From Chloroflexi bacterium RBG_16_72_14 (GTDB taxonomy: Bacteria; Chloroflexota; Limnocylindria; Limnocylindrales; CSP1-4): a stretch of DNA of 6,343 nucleotides. The position numbers were made by a program, and so were the translations under genes. The number at the start of each line of letters is the position of its first letter. The stretch's first letter is position 1. This document shows positions 1 to 4,865 of the stretch, one piece after another. Location of the stretch: positions 14,730-21,072 of the forward strand of contig MGOE01000136.1 in assembly GCA_001797035.1 (NCBI GenBank), written 5' to 3'. The notes under the pieces are model-generated. The model was given only the letters and a program-made list of their open reading frames with translations, had not been told where the DNA came from and did no database searches.

Positions 1-1
1 C

Positions 2-97
2 ATCGCGCCCCCGTCGATCCTGCTCACGCTGCCCAACGTCGAGGTGGTCGAGGGCCTGGCGAGCCCGGCGCCGCCCAGGGGACCCGCCGGGGCCTGA
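2..97 (+). CDS. C-terminal end of an unidentified protein (5' end outside window)
   Basis: An open frame enters from the left edge and ends at TGA 95-97, giving 31 residues. It starts IAPPSILLTLPNVEVVEG and ends in a Pro/Ala/Gly-rich tail. Codons end mostly in G or C, as in the real genes here. The first half has the alternating hydrophobic pattern of a beta strand or a short buried segment, and the last dozen residues look like a disordered tail. No family can be named from this fragment. It runs in the same direction as the C39-like gene but lies 183 bp away, so co-transcription is uncertain. The sequence could also be open by chance, since only 96 bases are visible. Confidence 0.5.
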   Translation: MAPPSILLTLPNVEVVEGLASPAPPRGPAGA

Positions 98-280
98 CCG
101 TAGCCCGGTCGAGGCAGGCCGGCCCGGGCCATCGCCCCGGACCATCGTCGAATGCGGCCGGGACCGCCGGACCATGGCTCGATCGGGCTGCGCACGCGAG
201 CCTTGGGGCATCCCTCGCGGTCCACCCTGTCCCGGCCTGACGCCGGCGACTCCAGGAGCCGCCCCAGCGACGCAGCCGGA

Positions 281-1771
281 ATGCCCTTGACCTCCAGACT
301 CGCCCGCCTCCTCGTTGCCGCCTGTCTCGTCGTCACGACCTGGCTGGCAGCCGCGCCTGCCCCGGCGAACGCCCTCGAGCCGCCCCGCCCGCTGCCCGGC
401 TACCGCCCCACGTTCGTGACCGAGACGGACGTCCGACCCTGGAACGACTGCCTCTGGGCATCCGGCGCGATGCTGCTGGACAAGTGGACGAACGGCGCGA
501 TCACGCGCACCCACCAGCAGCTCCGGCGGCTGTCAGGTGATCTCCGCGGCGGCTCCGACCTCGCGGACCTGCGGCGCGCCTACGCCCGCCTCGGCATCGA
601 TCTCACGTTCTCGCCCGACGGCGGCGAGCGGATCACCTGGGGCGGGCTGCTGAGGCGCCTCTCGCAGGGCGCCGGCGCCGTGCTCCTCGGCGACTACTCC
701 GACCTGCCACGCTACTACGGGCGGTGGGAGTACTCGTTCTGGAAGCTGACCAAGGACGAGAAGGCCTCGAAGGACAACCACGCGGTCTACATCGAGCGGT
801 ACGACCGCAGGCGGGGCCGCGTGTGGCTGATGGACCCGCTGGCACGCGGCGACTGGCAGGGGGAGTGGGTGAGCATCGGGGCCCTCCGCCGCTACGCGTG
901 GAACTCGGGTGGCGCCCTGCACGTCGCCGTCACGCCGACGGCCAAGGCCGCCCCGTTCGCGGGGGTCACCACCGCCACAGCCCCGAAGGTGTCGATGAAC
1001 GCGACGACCCTGGACGCGACGTGGAGCCTCAAGGCGCCCCGCCGGTGGACGTTCCCCGGCACCGACACTCGGGTGACGTTCCAGCCGGCCGACGACCCGC
1101 TCCGGCTTGCAGCCGGGTCGATGCCCGTGACCGTGGCCACCAAGGTCGACCCGGCCGCGCCGCCGCCGCCCGCCCGCGCCACCGCCGTGGTCGCGGGGAG
1201 GACGCTCCGGGCCTCGGCAGCCGTGCCCACGGAACCCGGCGCCTATCGCACCACGATCACGCTCCGGGACCGGCGCTTCGGACGGCAAGTCGTCGGGGTG
1301 GACGACGTGCCGGTGTTCATCCCCGGCCCGCGGCGGGCTTCCCTGCGCCTGCACGTGCGCGACGCGGCGATCGAGGCCGGCGAGGCCGTCTCCGTCGAAG
1401 TCTCCGTCGGCAACACCGGCACGCTGTCCTGGGCCGGGTACGACGGGCCCGAGGGCGCCCCGGTCGCGGCGGTCCCGCTTCGCAACACGCGCGTCCTCGC
1501 CTACTGGATCCCGCTCGCGGTGCCGGGCGACGGCGCCGACGGGACGGCCCCGCGCGCGCCGGTCGGGGTGGAGCTGCGCTCGGTGCCCCTGTCCCCGGGC
1601 AAGCTCGCGACCGTCCGGGCCAGCCTGACGGCGCCGGAGGCGCTGGGCGTCTGGGCGCTGGTCGTGGATGTCGTGGACGACGTGGACGGTTCGTTCGCTG
1701 CCCTCGGCAGCGCGCCGGCCGTGCAGGTGTTCGAGGTGGTGACTCCCCGCGGGATCGCCCCGGTCGAGTAG
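281..1771 (+). CDS. Secreted C39-like (papain-fold) cysteine peptidase with C-terminal Ig-like region
   Basis: A 496-residue exported protein. Residues 1-31 form a signal peptide: basic start, hydrophobic core LLVAACLVVTTWLAAA, probable cleavage after ANA. The catalytic-type domain covers about 45-200. Cys57 lies in WNDCLWASGAMLL, His167 in DNHAVYIERYD and Asp185 in VWLMDPLA, the order and spacing of a C39-like (Peptidase_C39_2) Cys-His-Asp triad. Cys57 is the only cysteine in the mature protein. The glutamine usually found about six residues before the Cys is not visible. A Pro-rich linker (about 291-297) leads to beta-rich sequence. Residues about 355-485 (NTGTLSW, then SPGK, then LVVDVVDD) resemble bacterial NBR1-like Ig domains. 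Family knowledge suggests cleavage of peptides or cell-wall-linked proteins outside the cell; the substrate is unknown. The frame is open from 152, but residues before 281 look non-coding and would bury the signal peptide. No good Shine-Dalgarno lies at the right distance (AGGAG at 254-258 is too far), so the start rests on the signal peptide. Confidence 0.85.
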   Translation: MPLTSRLARLLVAACLVVTTWLAAAPAPANALEPPRPLPGYRPTFVTETDVRPWNDCLWASGAMLLDKWTNGAITRTHQQLRRLSGDLRGGSDLADLRRAYARLGIDLTFSPDGGERITWGGLLRRLSQGAGAVLLGDYSDLPRYYGRWEYSFWKLTKDEKASKDNHAVYIERYDRRRGRVWLMDPLARGDWQGEWVSIGALRRYAWNSGGALHVAVTPTAKAAPFAGVTTATAPKVSMNATTLDATWSLKAPRRWTFPGTDTRVTFQPADDPLRLAAGSMPVTVATKVDPAAPPPPARATAVVAGRTLRASAAVPTEPGAYRTTITLRDRRFGRQVVGVDDVPVFIPGPRRASLRLHVRDAAIEAGEAVSVEVSVGNTGTLSWAGYDGPEGAPVAAVPLRNTRVLAYWIPLAVPGDGADGTAPRAPVGVELRSVPLSPGKLATVRASLTAPEALGVWALVVDVVDDVDGSFAALGSAPAVQVFEVVTPRGIAPVE

Positions 1772-1777
1772 CCGGGG
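1758..1777 (+). terminator. Possible terminator hairpin around the C39-like gene's stop codon
   Basis: CCCCGG (1758-1763) and CCGGGG (1772-1777) form a 6-bp GC-only stem with an 8-nt loop, TCGAGTAG, that holds the TAG stop codon. A competing short stem, CCGGG 1772-1776 with CCCGG 1784-1788, also exists. There is no T-tract. Short GC stems are easily found by chance at this composition, so termination is only a suggestion. Confidence 0.3.
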
Positions 1778-1877
1778 TCGTGACCCGGACCCGTGCGCGC
1801 CGTACCCCGATCGAGGGTGTCGATTCGGCGTCCCGCCGTTCGTCGTCCTCGTGAAGGCGGCAGGGCGCCGCCGCTCC

Positions 1878-1882
1878 AGGAG
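1878..1882 (+). promoter_or_regulatory. Shine-Dalgarno site of the YCII gene
   Basis: AGGAG sits 7 nt before ATG 1890. It decides the start in favour of MANYLLVYHGG over the in-frame upstream GTG at 1851, which would add 13 mostly Arg/Ser residues. Confidence 0.8.
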
Positions 1883-1889
1883 ATCCGAG

Positions 1890-2204
1890 ATGGCGAACTA
1901 CCTGCTCGTGTACCACGGCGGCTCGATGCCCGAGACCGAAGCGGACCAGGCTGCTGCGATGAAGGCGTGGACCGACTGGTTCACGGCGCTCGGCGACGCG
2001 CTCGTGGACGGTGGCAACCCGGCGTCGCAGACGAAGATCCTCGCCGCGGACGGGTCGGTGTCCGATGGCGGCGCGACGTCGCCCAGCGGCTACTCGATCA
2101 TCAAGGCCGACGCGATCGACGCCGCGGTCGCCCTCGCGCGGGGCTGCCCGGTGCTCGCCGGCGGCGCGATGGTCGAGGTCGTGGAGACGTTCGAGGCCAT
2201 GTGA
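1890..2204 (+). CDS. YCII-family (YciI-like) small protein
   Basis: A 104-residue cytoplasmic protein that fits the YCII-related family (PF03795, ferredoxin-like alpha/beta fold). Visible family features are the first strand MANYLLVYHGG, the helix AMKAWTDWFTALGDALVDGGNP (about 23-44), the turn LAADGSVSDGG (51-61), the strand GYSIIKADAIDAAVALARGCPVL (67-89) and the closing VEVVETFEAM. The whole length is one domain, as usual in the family. No enzymatic role is settled for this subgroup; relatives are often called DGPF or YCII proteins and occur near sigma-factor genes, but none is present here. The start is supported by AGGAG 7 nt upstream. The gene lies 118 bp after the C39-like gene and 102 bp before the DUF1801 gene, probably in its own unit. 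The family call is firm; the function is unknown. Confidence 0.9.
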   Translation: MANYLLVYHGGSMPETEADQAAAMKAWTDWFTALGDALVDGGNPASQTKILAADGSVSDGGATSPSGYSIIKADAIDAAVALARGCPVLAGGAMVEVVETFEAM

Positions 2205-2221
2205 CCCGGCCCGGCGCCGAT

Positions 2222-2243
2222 GCCCTGACCGCGTGGCCAGGGC
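2222..2243 (+). terminator. Hairpin downstream of the YCII gene, probable terminator
   Basis: GCCCTGACC and GGCCAGGGC pair around a GCGT loop as a 9-position stem with one A-C mismatch, starting 17 nt after the TGA at 2202-2204. A wider inverted repeat encloses it (CGATGCC 2218-2224 with GGCATCG 2255-2261). No T-tract follows, as is common in very GC-rich genomes, so it may be a terminator or only an mRNA 3' stabiliser. Confidence 0.42.
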
Positions 2244-2306
2244 TCGGTGCCCGCGGCATCGCCATTCATGACACGTCCCGGCGCGGGCGTGGGGCACCAT
2301 CAACGC

Positions 2307-2729
2307 ATGGACCCGATCCCCCCGGAGGCCTTCCTCGCTGCCTACCCGGACGCGATCCGCAGCCTGGCCGAGGAGCTTCGCGCCGTGGTCCGCGACGCCG
2401 TGCCGGATGCGATCGAGCGGGTCCGGCCCGGCTGGCGGCTCATCGGCTTCGACGCGCCAGCGGGTCGCCGTCAGGCCTACTTCGCCTACGTCGCGCCGGA
2501 GCCGGCGCACGTACACCTCGGCTTCGAGCACGGCGTGCTCATGCGCGATCCCGGCGGCCAGCTCCAGGGCGCCGGCATCACGCGCCAGGTCCGCTGGCTC
2601 ACCTGGCGTCCCGGCGACACGATCGATGCCGCGCAGCTCCGGACGCTCGTGCGCGAGGGCCTGCGCGTGGCGCGCCTGTCACGCTCGGAGCGCTACGAGG
2701 CGGCGATGGAACGCGAGGACGCGGGGTAG
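2307..2729 (+). CDS. DUF1801 (YdhG-like) domain protein
   Basis: A 140-residue cytoplasmic single-domain protein of the DUF1801 family (PF08818). The N-terminal helix FLAAYPDAIRSLAEELRAVV (9-28) is followed by VPDAIERVRPGWRLIGFD (32-49), the strand AYFAYVAPEPAHVHLGF (57-73) and the most characteristic stretch, GVLMRDPGGQLQGAG (76-90). A C-terminal helical segment follows (IDAAQLRTLVREGL). Length is typical. Family members have a frataxin-like alpha/beta fold and are mostly of unknown function, with iron-related annotations only by analogy. The frame is open from GTG 2247, but the extra 20 residues are not family-like, so ATG 2307 is chosen although no Shine-Dalgarno precedes it. The mRNA may be leaderless. 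It converges with the DUF1918 gene 77 bp downstream. Confidence 0.88.
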   Translation: MDPIPPEAFLAAYPDAIRSLAEELRAVVRDAVPDAIERVRPGWRLIGFDAPAGRRQAYFAYVAPEPAHVHLGFEHGVLMRDPGGQLQGAGITRQVRWLTWRPGDTIDAAQLRTLVREGLRVARLSRSERYEAAMEREDAG

Positions 2730-2806
2730 GGGCGCGCGGCCGGGTCGGGCCGGCCATGCCCGTCGGCCGGGGTGCGCCGGCGAGAAGGTTGCTCCGGCGG
2801 GACCGG

Positions 2807-3037
2807 TCAGGCCTTGGCTGGCTTCCCGGCCTTCCCGGCCTTCGCGGGCTTGTCGGGCGGGACGAACCGGGCGCTGCCGGCGCTCGGGCGGATCTCGCTC
2901 TCGTGCCCGTCGTCCCACCGGACGCGGTAGTTCACGCCGAGCGGCGACTCGAACACCTCGAGGATCTCGCCCTCGCGGACGTGCTGGCCCACCCTCTCGG
3001 ATTCGATGACGATCCGATCCCCGGCCTTTCCGATCAT
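2807..3037 (-). CDS. DUF1918 domain protein with Lys/Ala-rich C-terminal tail
   Basis: A 76-residue protein. Residues 1-58 match the DUF1918 family (PF08940), a small SH3-like barrel: KAGDRIVIESERVGQHVREG, GEILEVFES, then YRVRWDDGHESEIRPS (37-52), where the RW-DGH motif is the family signature. The family is found mainly in Actinomycetota and other high-GC bacteria and has no settled biochemical role. Residues 63-76 form a basic tail built from K-P-A and K-A-G steps, which may be disordered and could contact nucleic acid or other acidic partners; this is inference. The start is well supported by GGAGG at 3045-3049, 7 nt from the ATG. The gene is convergent with the DUF1801 gene and divergent from the PadR operon, so it forms a single-gene unit. 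Confidence 0.88.
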   Translation of the reverse strand: MIGKAGDRIVIESERVGQHVREGEILEVFESPLGVNYRVRWDDGHESEIRPSAGSARFVPPDKPAKAGKAGKPAKA

Positions 3038-3044
3038 GCCCGTA

Positions 3045-3049
3045 CCTCC
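3045..3049 (-). promoter_or_regulatory. Shine-Dalgarno site of the DUF1918 gene
   Basis: CCTCC on the + strand reads GGAGG on the - strand, 7 nt upstream of the ATG at 3037. It fixes the start at MIGKAGD. Confidence 0.8.
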
Positions 3050-3071
3050 GTGCGTGGCGTGACCCGAGCAT

Positions 3072-3090
3072 CGCGCGGCCCGGCCGCGCG
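3072..3090. repeat. 9-bp inverted repeat in the divergent DUF1918/PadR intergenic region
   Basis: CGCGCGGCC (3072-3080) and GGCCGCGCG (3082-3090) are perfect inverted copies around one central C. The repeat lies 35 bp upstream of the DUF1918 start, where it could be an operator or a 5'-leader hairpin. It is made only of G and C, so chance occurrence is quite possible. Confidence 0.4.
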
Positions 3091-3147
3091 GGATAGGTCC
3101 GTTGGGCTCGACCGGACGGGTACAGGGGTCGGATTCCGGGAGGGGGC

Positions 3148-3176
3148 TTGACAGCGGGGAGCTCGACCGCTATATA
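3148..3176 (+). promoter_or_regulatory. Sigma70-type promoter of the PadR operon
   Basis: A perfect -35 TTGACA (3148-3153), a 17-nt spacer and the -10 TATATA (3171-3176), in a region where A/T runs are rare. Transcription should start near 3183, giving a leader of about 35 nt before the PadR ATG. The -10 lies inside the operator-like repeat, as expected for negative control. Confidence 0.8.
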
Positions 3177-3195
3177 TCGCGGCACGATATATCGT
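3171..3195. promoter_or_regulatory. PadR-type operator (inverted repeat) overlapping the -10 and transcription start
   Basis: ATATATCG (3172-3179), a 5-nt spacer CGGCA, then CGATATAT (3185-3192) form a perfect 8-bp inverted repeat. The right half is also a 12-bp palindrome, ACGATATATCGT (3184-3195). AT-rich dyads of ATAT-CG/CG-ATAT form are typical of PadR-family sites, and the position over the -10 and start point fits autorepression by the gene that follows. Binding is inferred from position and symmetry. Confidence 0.75.
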
Positions 3196-3208
3196 CACAC
3201 GACCTATC

Positions 3209-3213
3209 AGGAG
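3209..3213 (+). promoter_or_regulatory. Shine-Dalgarno site of the PadR gene
   Basis: AGGAG ends 4 nt before ATG 3218, slightly close but usable. It supports the start METPIPELG. Confidence 0.7.
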
Positions 3214-3217
3214 ACCC

Positions 3218-3541
3218 ATGGAGACCCCGATCCCCGAGCTCGGCCGGTTCGCAGAGCCCGCGCTGCTGATCCTCGTCAGCCTGTCCGACGGGCCGAAGCA
3301 CGGCTACGCGATCATGACCGACGTGGAGGCCGGCACCGGCCGGCCGATGGGGCCCGGCACCCTGTACGCCGCGCTCGCCCGGCTGGAAGAGCGCGGCCTC
3401 ATCGAGGCGCTTACCCCGGTGGACCGACGACGGCCGTACCGGCTTACCGGCGTGGGCGCCACGGTCCTGGCCGAACAGCTGCGCGACCTCTCCGAGTTCG
3501 CCAGCGCCGGCCTCCGGAGACTGGGGCAGGCATCCCGGTGA
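3218..3541 (+). CDS. PadR-family transcriptional repressor (short form)
   Basis: A 107-residue winged-helix regulator. Residues 13-78 hold the PadR domain: EPALLILVSLSDGPKHGYAI with the HGY motif at 28-30, the recognition-helix region GPGTLYAALARLEERGLI (45-62) and the wing DRRRPYRLT (69-77). A C-terminal helix (about 78-100) probably serves dimerisation. The length fits the short PadR subfamily (PadR-s2-like) that lacks the long C-terminal Vir_AS domain. PadR proteins usually repress an adjacent membrane-protein operon and release DNA when a small ligand binds; the ligand here cannot be read from sequence. The stop overlaps the next gene's GTG in GTGA (3538-3541), so translation is coupled. 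It very likely binds the AT-rich dyad at 3171-3195 and controls itself and the two genes downstream. Confidence 0.93.
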   Translation: METPIPELGRFAEPALLILVSLSDGPKHGYAIMTDVEAGTGRPMGPGTLYAALARLEERGLIEALTPVDRRRPYRLTGVGATVLAEQLRDLSEFASAGLRRLGQASR

Positions 3542-4323
3542 GTCACCTGCTCCTCGCGCTGTACCCCGCGTCCTGGCGAACCCGGTACGGCGAGGAGTTC
3601 GAGCTGATCCTCGCGGATCGCCCGCTCGGGCCCTTCGACGTCGCAGATGTCCTGCTCGGTGCCCTGGACGCCCACCTGCATCTCCGCGGCCTCGGCGCCG
3701 CCTCGCAACACGCGAAGGGATTTGCCATGTCACTCCGCATCGGGGGGTGGGCCGCCATCGCCGGCGGGCCCCTCTGGTTCCTCGGCCTCGCCGGGGCCTC
3801 CGCGGACGCCAACGACGGCCCGGGTCCGTGGTCCGGCGTGATGGTCGCCGGGACCGCCGCCCTCCTCGTCGCGCTGACCGGACTCAGTGCCTTCCAGGCG
3901 CGCCGCTATCCACGGCTGACCTGGGCCGCGTTCGCCCTCCCCGCCATCGGCATCGTCGTGTCGGCGATCGGCGCCGTCGCGATGGCTGTCGTCGGCGACC
4001 GGCCGTTCCTGGGCGACCTCAGTCCGTGGTACGTCTGGATGTCCGGCACGATCACGATGTTCGTCGGATCCGGCCTGTTCGCCGTCGCCACCTGGCGCAC
4101 GCCGACCCTCTCGCGCCGGGCGGCGGGCCTCCTCGCGGTCTCGTCGGTCGCGGTGTTCGCCGCAGTTCCTGCCATGACCGGGTTGTTCGCCGCCCCGGAC
4201 GCGGTCATCACGGCCCTGTTCGTGGTCGCGATGGCCGCGTTCGTCGGCGGCTGGATCGCCCTCGGCACCAGCGCGCTGCGCATCGATCGGTCCATCTCCT
4301 CGACCCTCCAGGGAGCCAACTGA
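3538..4323 (+). CDS. Six-TM membrane protein with N-terminal PadR-partner module
   Basis: A 261-residue integral membrane protein. The N-terminal 50 residues look soluble and carry LLALYPASWRTRYGEEFELIL (about 4-25), followed by PFDVADVLLGALDAHLHL (32-49). This LYP...R.RYG.E pattern is known from membrane proteins encoded directly behind PadR regulators, including some ABC-type permeases. Six hydrophobic segments follow at about 71-88, 100-119, 127-152, 164-186, 195-217 and 222-247. No transporter motif is visible, so function is unknown. GTG 3538 is chosen because it overlaps the PadR stop (GTGA) and includes the conserved module. Met64 (ATG 3727) has a possible AAGGGA site and might allow a shorter product starting just before TM1. 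The stop at 4321-4323 shares one base with the next ATG, giving tight coupling. Confidence 0.85.
   Translation: MSHLLLALYPASWRTRYGEEFELILADRPLGPFDVADVLLGALDAHLHLRGLGAASQHAKGFAMSLRIGGWAAIAGGPLWFLGLAGASADANDGPGPWSGVMVAGTAALLVALTGLSAFQARRYPRLTWAAFALPAIGIVVSAIGAVAMAVVGDRPFLGDLSPWYVWMSGTITMFVGSGLFAVATWRTPTLSRRAAGLLAVSSVAVFAAVPAMTGLFAAPDAVITALFVVAMAAFVGGWIALGTSALRIDRSISSTLQGAN
4310..4315 (+). promoter_or_regulatory. Shine-Dalgarno site of the His-rich secreted protein gene
   Basis: AGGGAG lies inside the end of the membrane-protein gene, 7 nt before ATG 4323. It confirms that translation restarts at MKRPIAAV. Confidence 0.75.
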
Positions 4324-4649
4324 TGAAGCGTCCCATCGCAGCCGTCCTCGGGGCGGCCGCCATCCTCGCCCTGGCCGCTGCCCCGGTGTCGGCCAGCCAC
4401 ACCCACGTCATGGCCCTGGGCAACGGGCAGTGCGTGCTGCTCGCCTACGAGGCAGGTGAGGAGTCCGTCGTCCTCCCGCTCTCCGTGTTCGAGAACAACC
4501 CCAACGTGACGATCGCGCCCACCGCCGGCCGGATGCACCCGCTGCACGTGCTCGTCCACCTGGGCGAGGCGGGTACCCACCACCAGATCGCCGTCGCCGG
4601 CTCTGCCGCCGCGGCGGCCCTGTGCACCGCGGGGATCGTCAACGACTGA
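4323..4649 (+). CDS. Small secreted His-rich protein, third gene of the PadR operon
   Basis: A 108-residue protein I do not recognise. Residues 1-24 are a clear signal peptide (MKRP, a hydrophobic Ala/Leu core, then APVSA), leaving about 84 residues outside the membrane. The mature part has seven histidines (26, 28, 72, 75, 79, 86, 87) and two cysteines (37, 101). The histidines cluster as SHTH at the new N-terminus, MHPLHVLVH and THHQ. The two cysteines could form a disulfide. The His pattern could suit metal binding, but this is inference and no known metal site is matched. The NNPNVTIAPTAGRMHPLHVLVHLG segment (58-81) looks beta-rich. Translation is coupled to the membrane-protein gene (shared A in TGATG) and the operon ends just after it at a strong hairpin, so it probably acts with the membrane protein under PadR control. 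Confidence 0.85.
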   Translation: MKRPIAAVLGAAAILALAAAPVSASHTHVMALGNGQCVLLAYEAGEESVVLPLSVFENNPNVTIAPTAGRMHPLHVLVHLGEAGTHHQIAVAGSAAAAALCTAGIVND

Positions 4650-4665
4650 CGCGCTGCCGAATCCG

Positions 4666-4702
4666 GGCGGGTGCCGGCGGCTCCAGGGCCCCGGCACCCG
4701 CC
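4666..4702 (+). terminator. Strong hairpin terminator of the PadR operon
   Basis: GGCGGGTGCCGG (4666-4677) and CCGGCACCCGCC (4691-4702) form a perfect 12-bp stem with a 13-nt loop, 16 nt after the stop at 4649. Only TT follows. The length and perfection of the stem and its position make it the best terminator candidate in the window. Confidence 0.7.
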
Positions 4703-4724
4703 TTCGCGCGCTCGGGATGGGCCA

Positions 4725-4762
4725 CGCGGGGGCGGTTCGTGCCGCGCGCGGGGGCGTTGCGT
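4725..4762. repeat. Imperfect 16-bp direct repeat upstream of the Cys-rich gene
   Basis: CGCGGGGGCGGTTCGT (4725-4740) and CGCGGGGGCGTTGCGT (4747-4762) share their first ten bases and closely similar ends. The copies are 22 bp apart start to start, about two helical turns, which would put two bound proteins on the same DNA face. They sit just before the weak promoter candidate at 4784-4812. Chance repetition in GC-rich DNA is possible. Confidence 0.35.
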
Positions 4763-4783
4763 CGGGCCGACAACACGTTCCTG

Positions 4784-4812
4784 TCGACGAGTTTGACGCG
4801 GTCAGCGACAAT
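4784..4812 (+). promoter_or_regulatory. Weak promoter candidate for the Cys-rich gene
   Basis: TCGACG (4784-4789) and GACAAT (4807-4812) match the -35 and -10 consensus at four of six bases each with a 17-nt spacer. This would give a leader of about 45 nt before ATG 4866. It is the best pair I find between the terminator and the gene. Confidence 0.3.
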
Positions 4813-4853
4813 CGCACCCAGCGGGTCGTGAGTCGGCCCGACCAGTGACCAGC

Positions 4854-4858
4854 AAGGA
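4854..4858 (+). promoter_or_regulatory. Shine-Dalgarno site of the Cys-rich protein gene
   Basis: AAGGA sits 7 nt before ATG 4866. The alternative in-frame GTG at 4845 has no such site, so the shorter 91-residue product is preferred. Confidence 0.6.
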
Positions 4859-4865
4859 CTCGAAG

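Noticed and set aside
121..130. GGCCCGGGCC palindrome after the first partial gene
   Set aside because: A 10-bp GC-only palindrome is expected by chance here and has no clear partner signal.
152..280. N-terminal extension of the C39-like gene from ATG 152
   Set aside because: The added 43 residues are Arg/Pro/Ser-rich and would place the signal peptide internally. ATG 281 gives a normal exported protein.
533..1354. Minus-strand open frame of 273 codons within the C39-like gene
   Set aside because: Shadow of the codon bias in the peptidase gene, with no signal peptide, motif or ribosome site.
2011..2271. Arg/Ser-rich 86-codon frame inside the YCII gene
   Set aside because: Wrong-frame reading of the YCII gene; low-complexity product.
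2247..2306. Earlier GTG start for the DUF1801 protein
   Set aside because: The extra 20 residues are not family-like, and the family domain begins at ATG 2307.
1317..2531. Long minus-strand open frame of 404 codons
   Set aside because: It overlaps the C39-like, YCII and DUF1801 genes antisense. Its product is Arg/Pro/Ala-rich low complexity, typical of a shadow frame at high GC.
2750..2770. CCGGCC / GGCCGG stem between the convergent DUF1801 and DUF1918 genes as a shared terminator
   Set aside because: Only 6 bp with a 9-nt loop, no T-tract, and such stems are frequent in DNA of this composition.
1793..3151. Plus-strand open frame of 452 codons crossing the YCII, DUF1801 and DUF1918 genes
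   Set aside because: It runs through three recognised genes in the wrong frame, and the product is Arg-rich without domains.
3148..3537. Upstream extension of the six-TM gene through the PadR gene
   Set aside because: The frame is only open by chance. GTG 3538 overlaps the PadR stop and begins the conserved LYP-R-RYG module.
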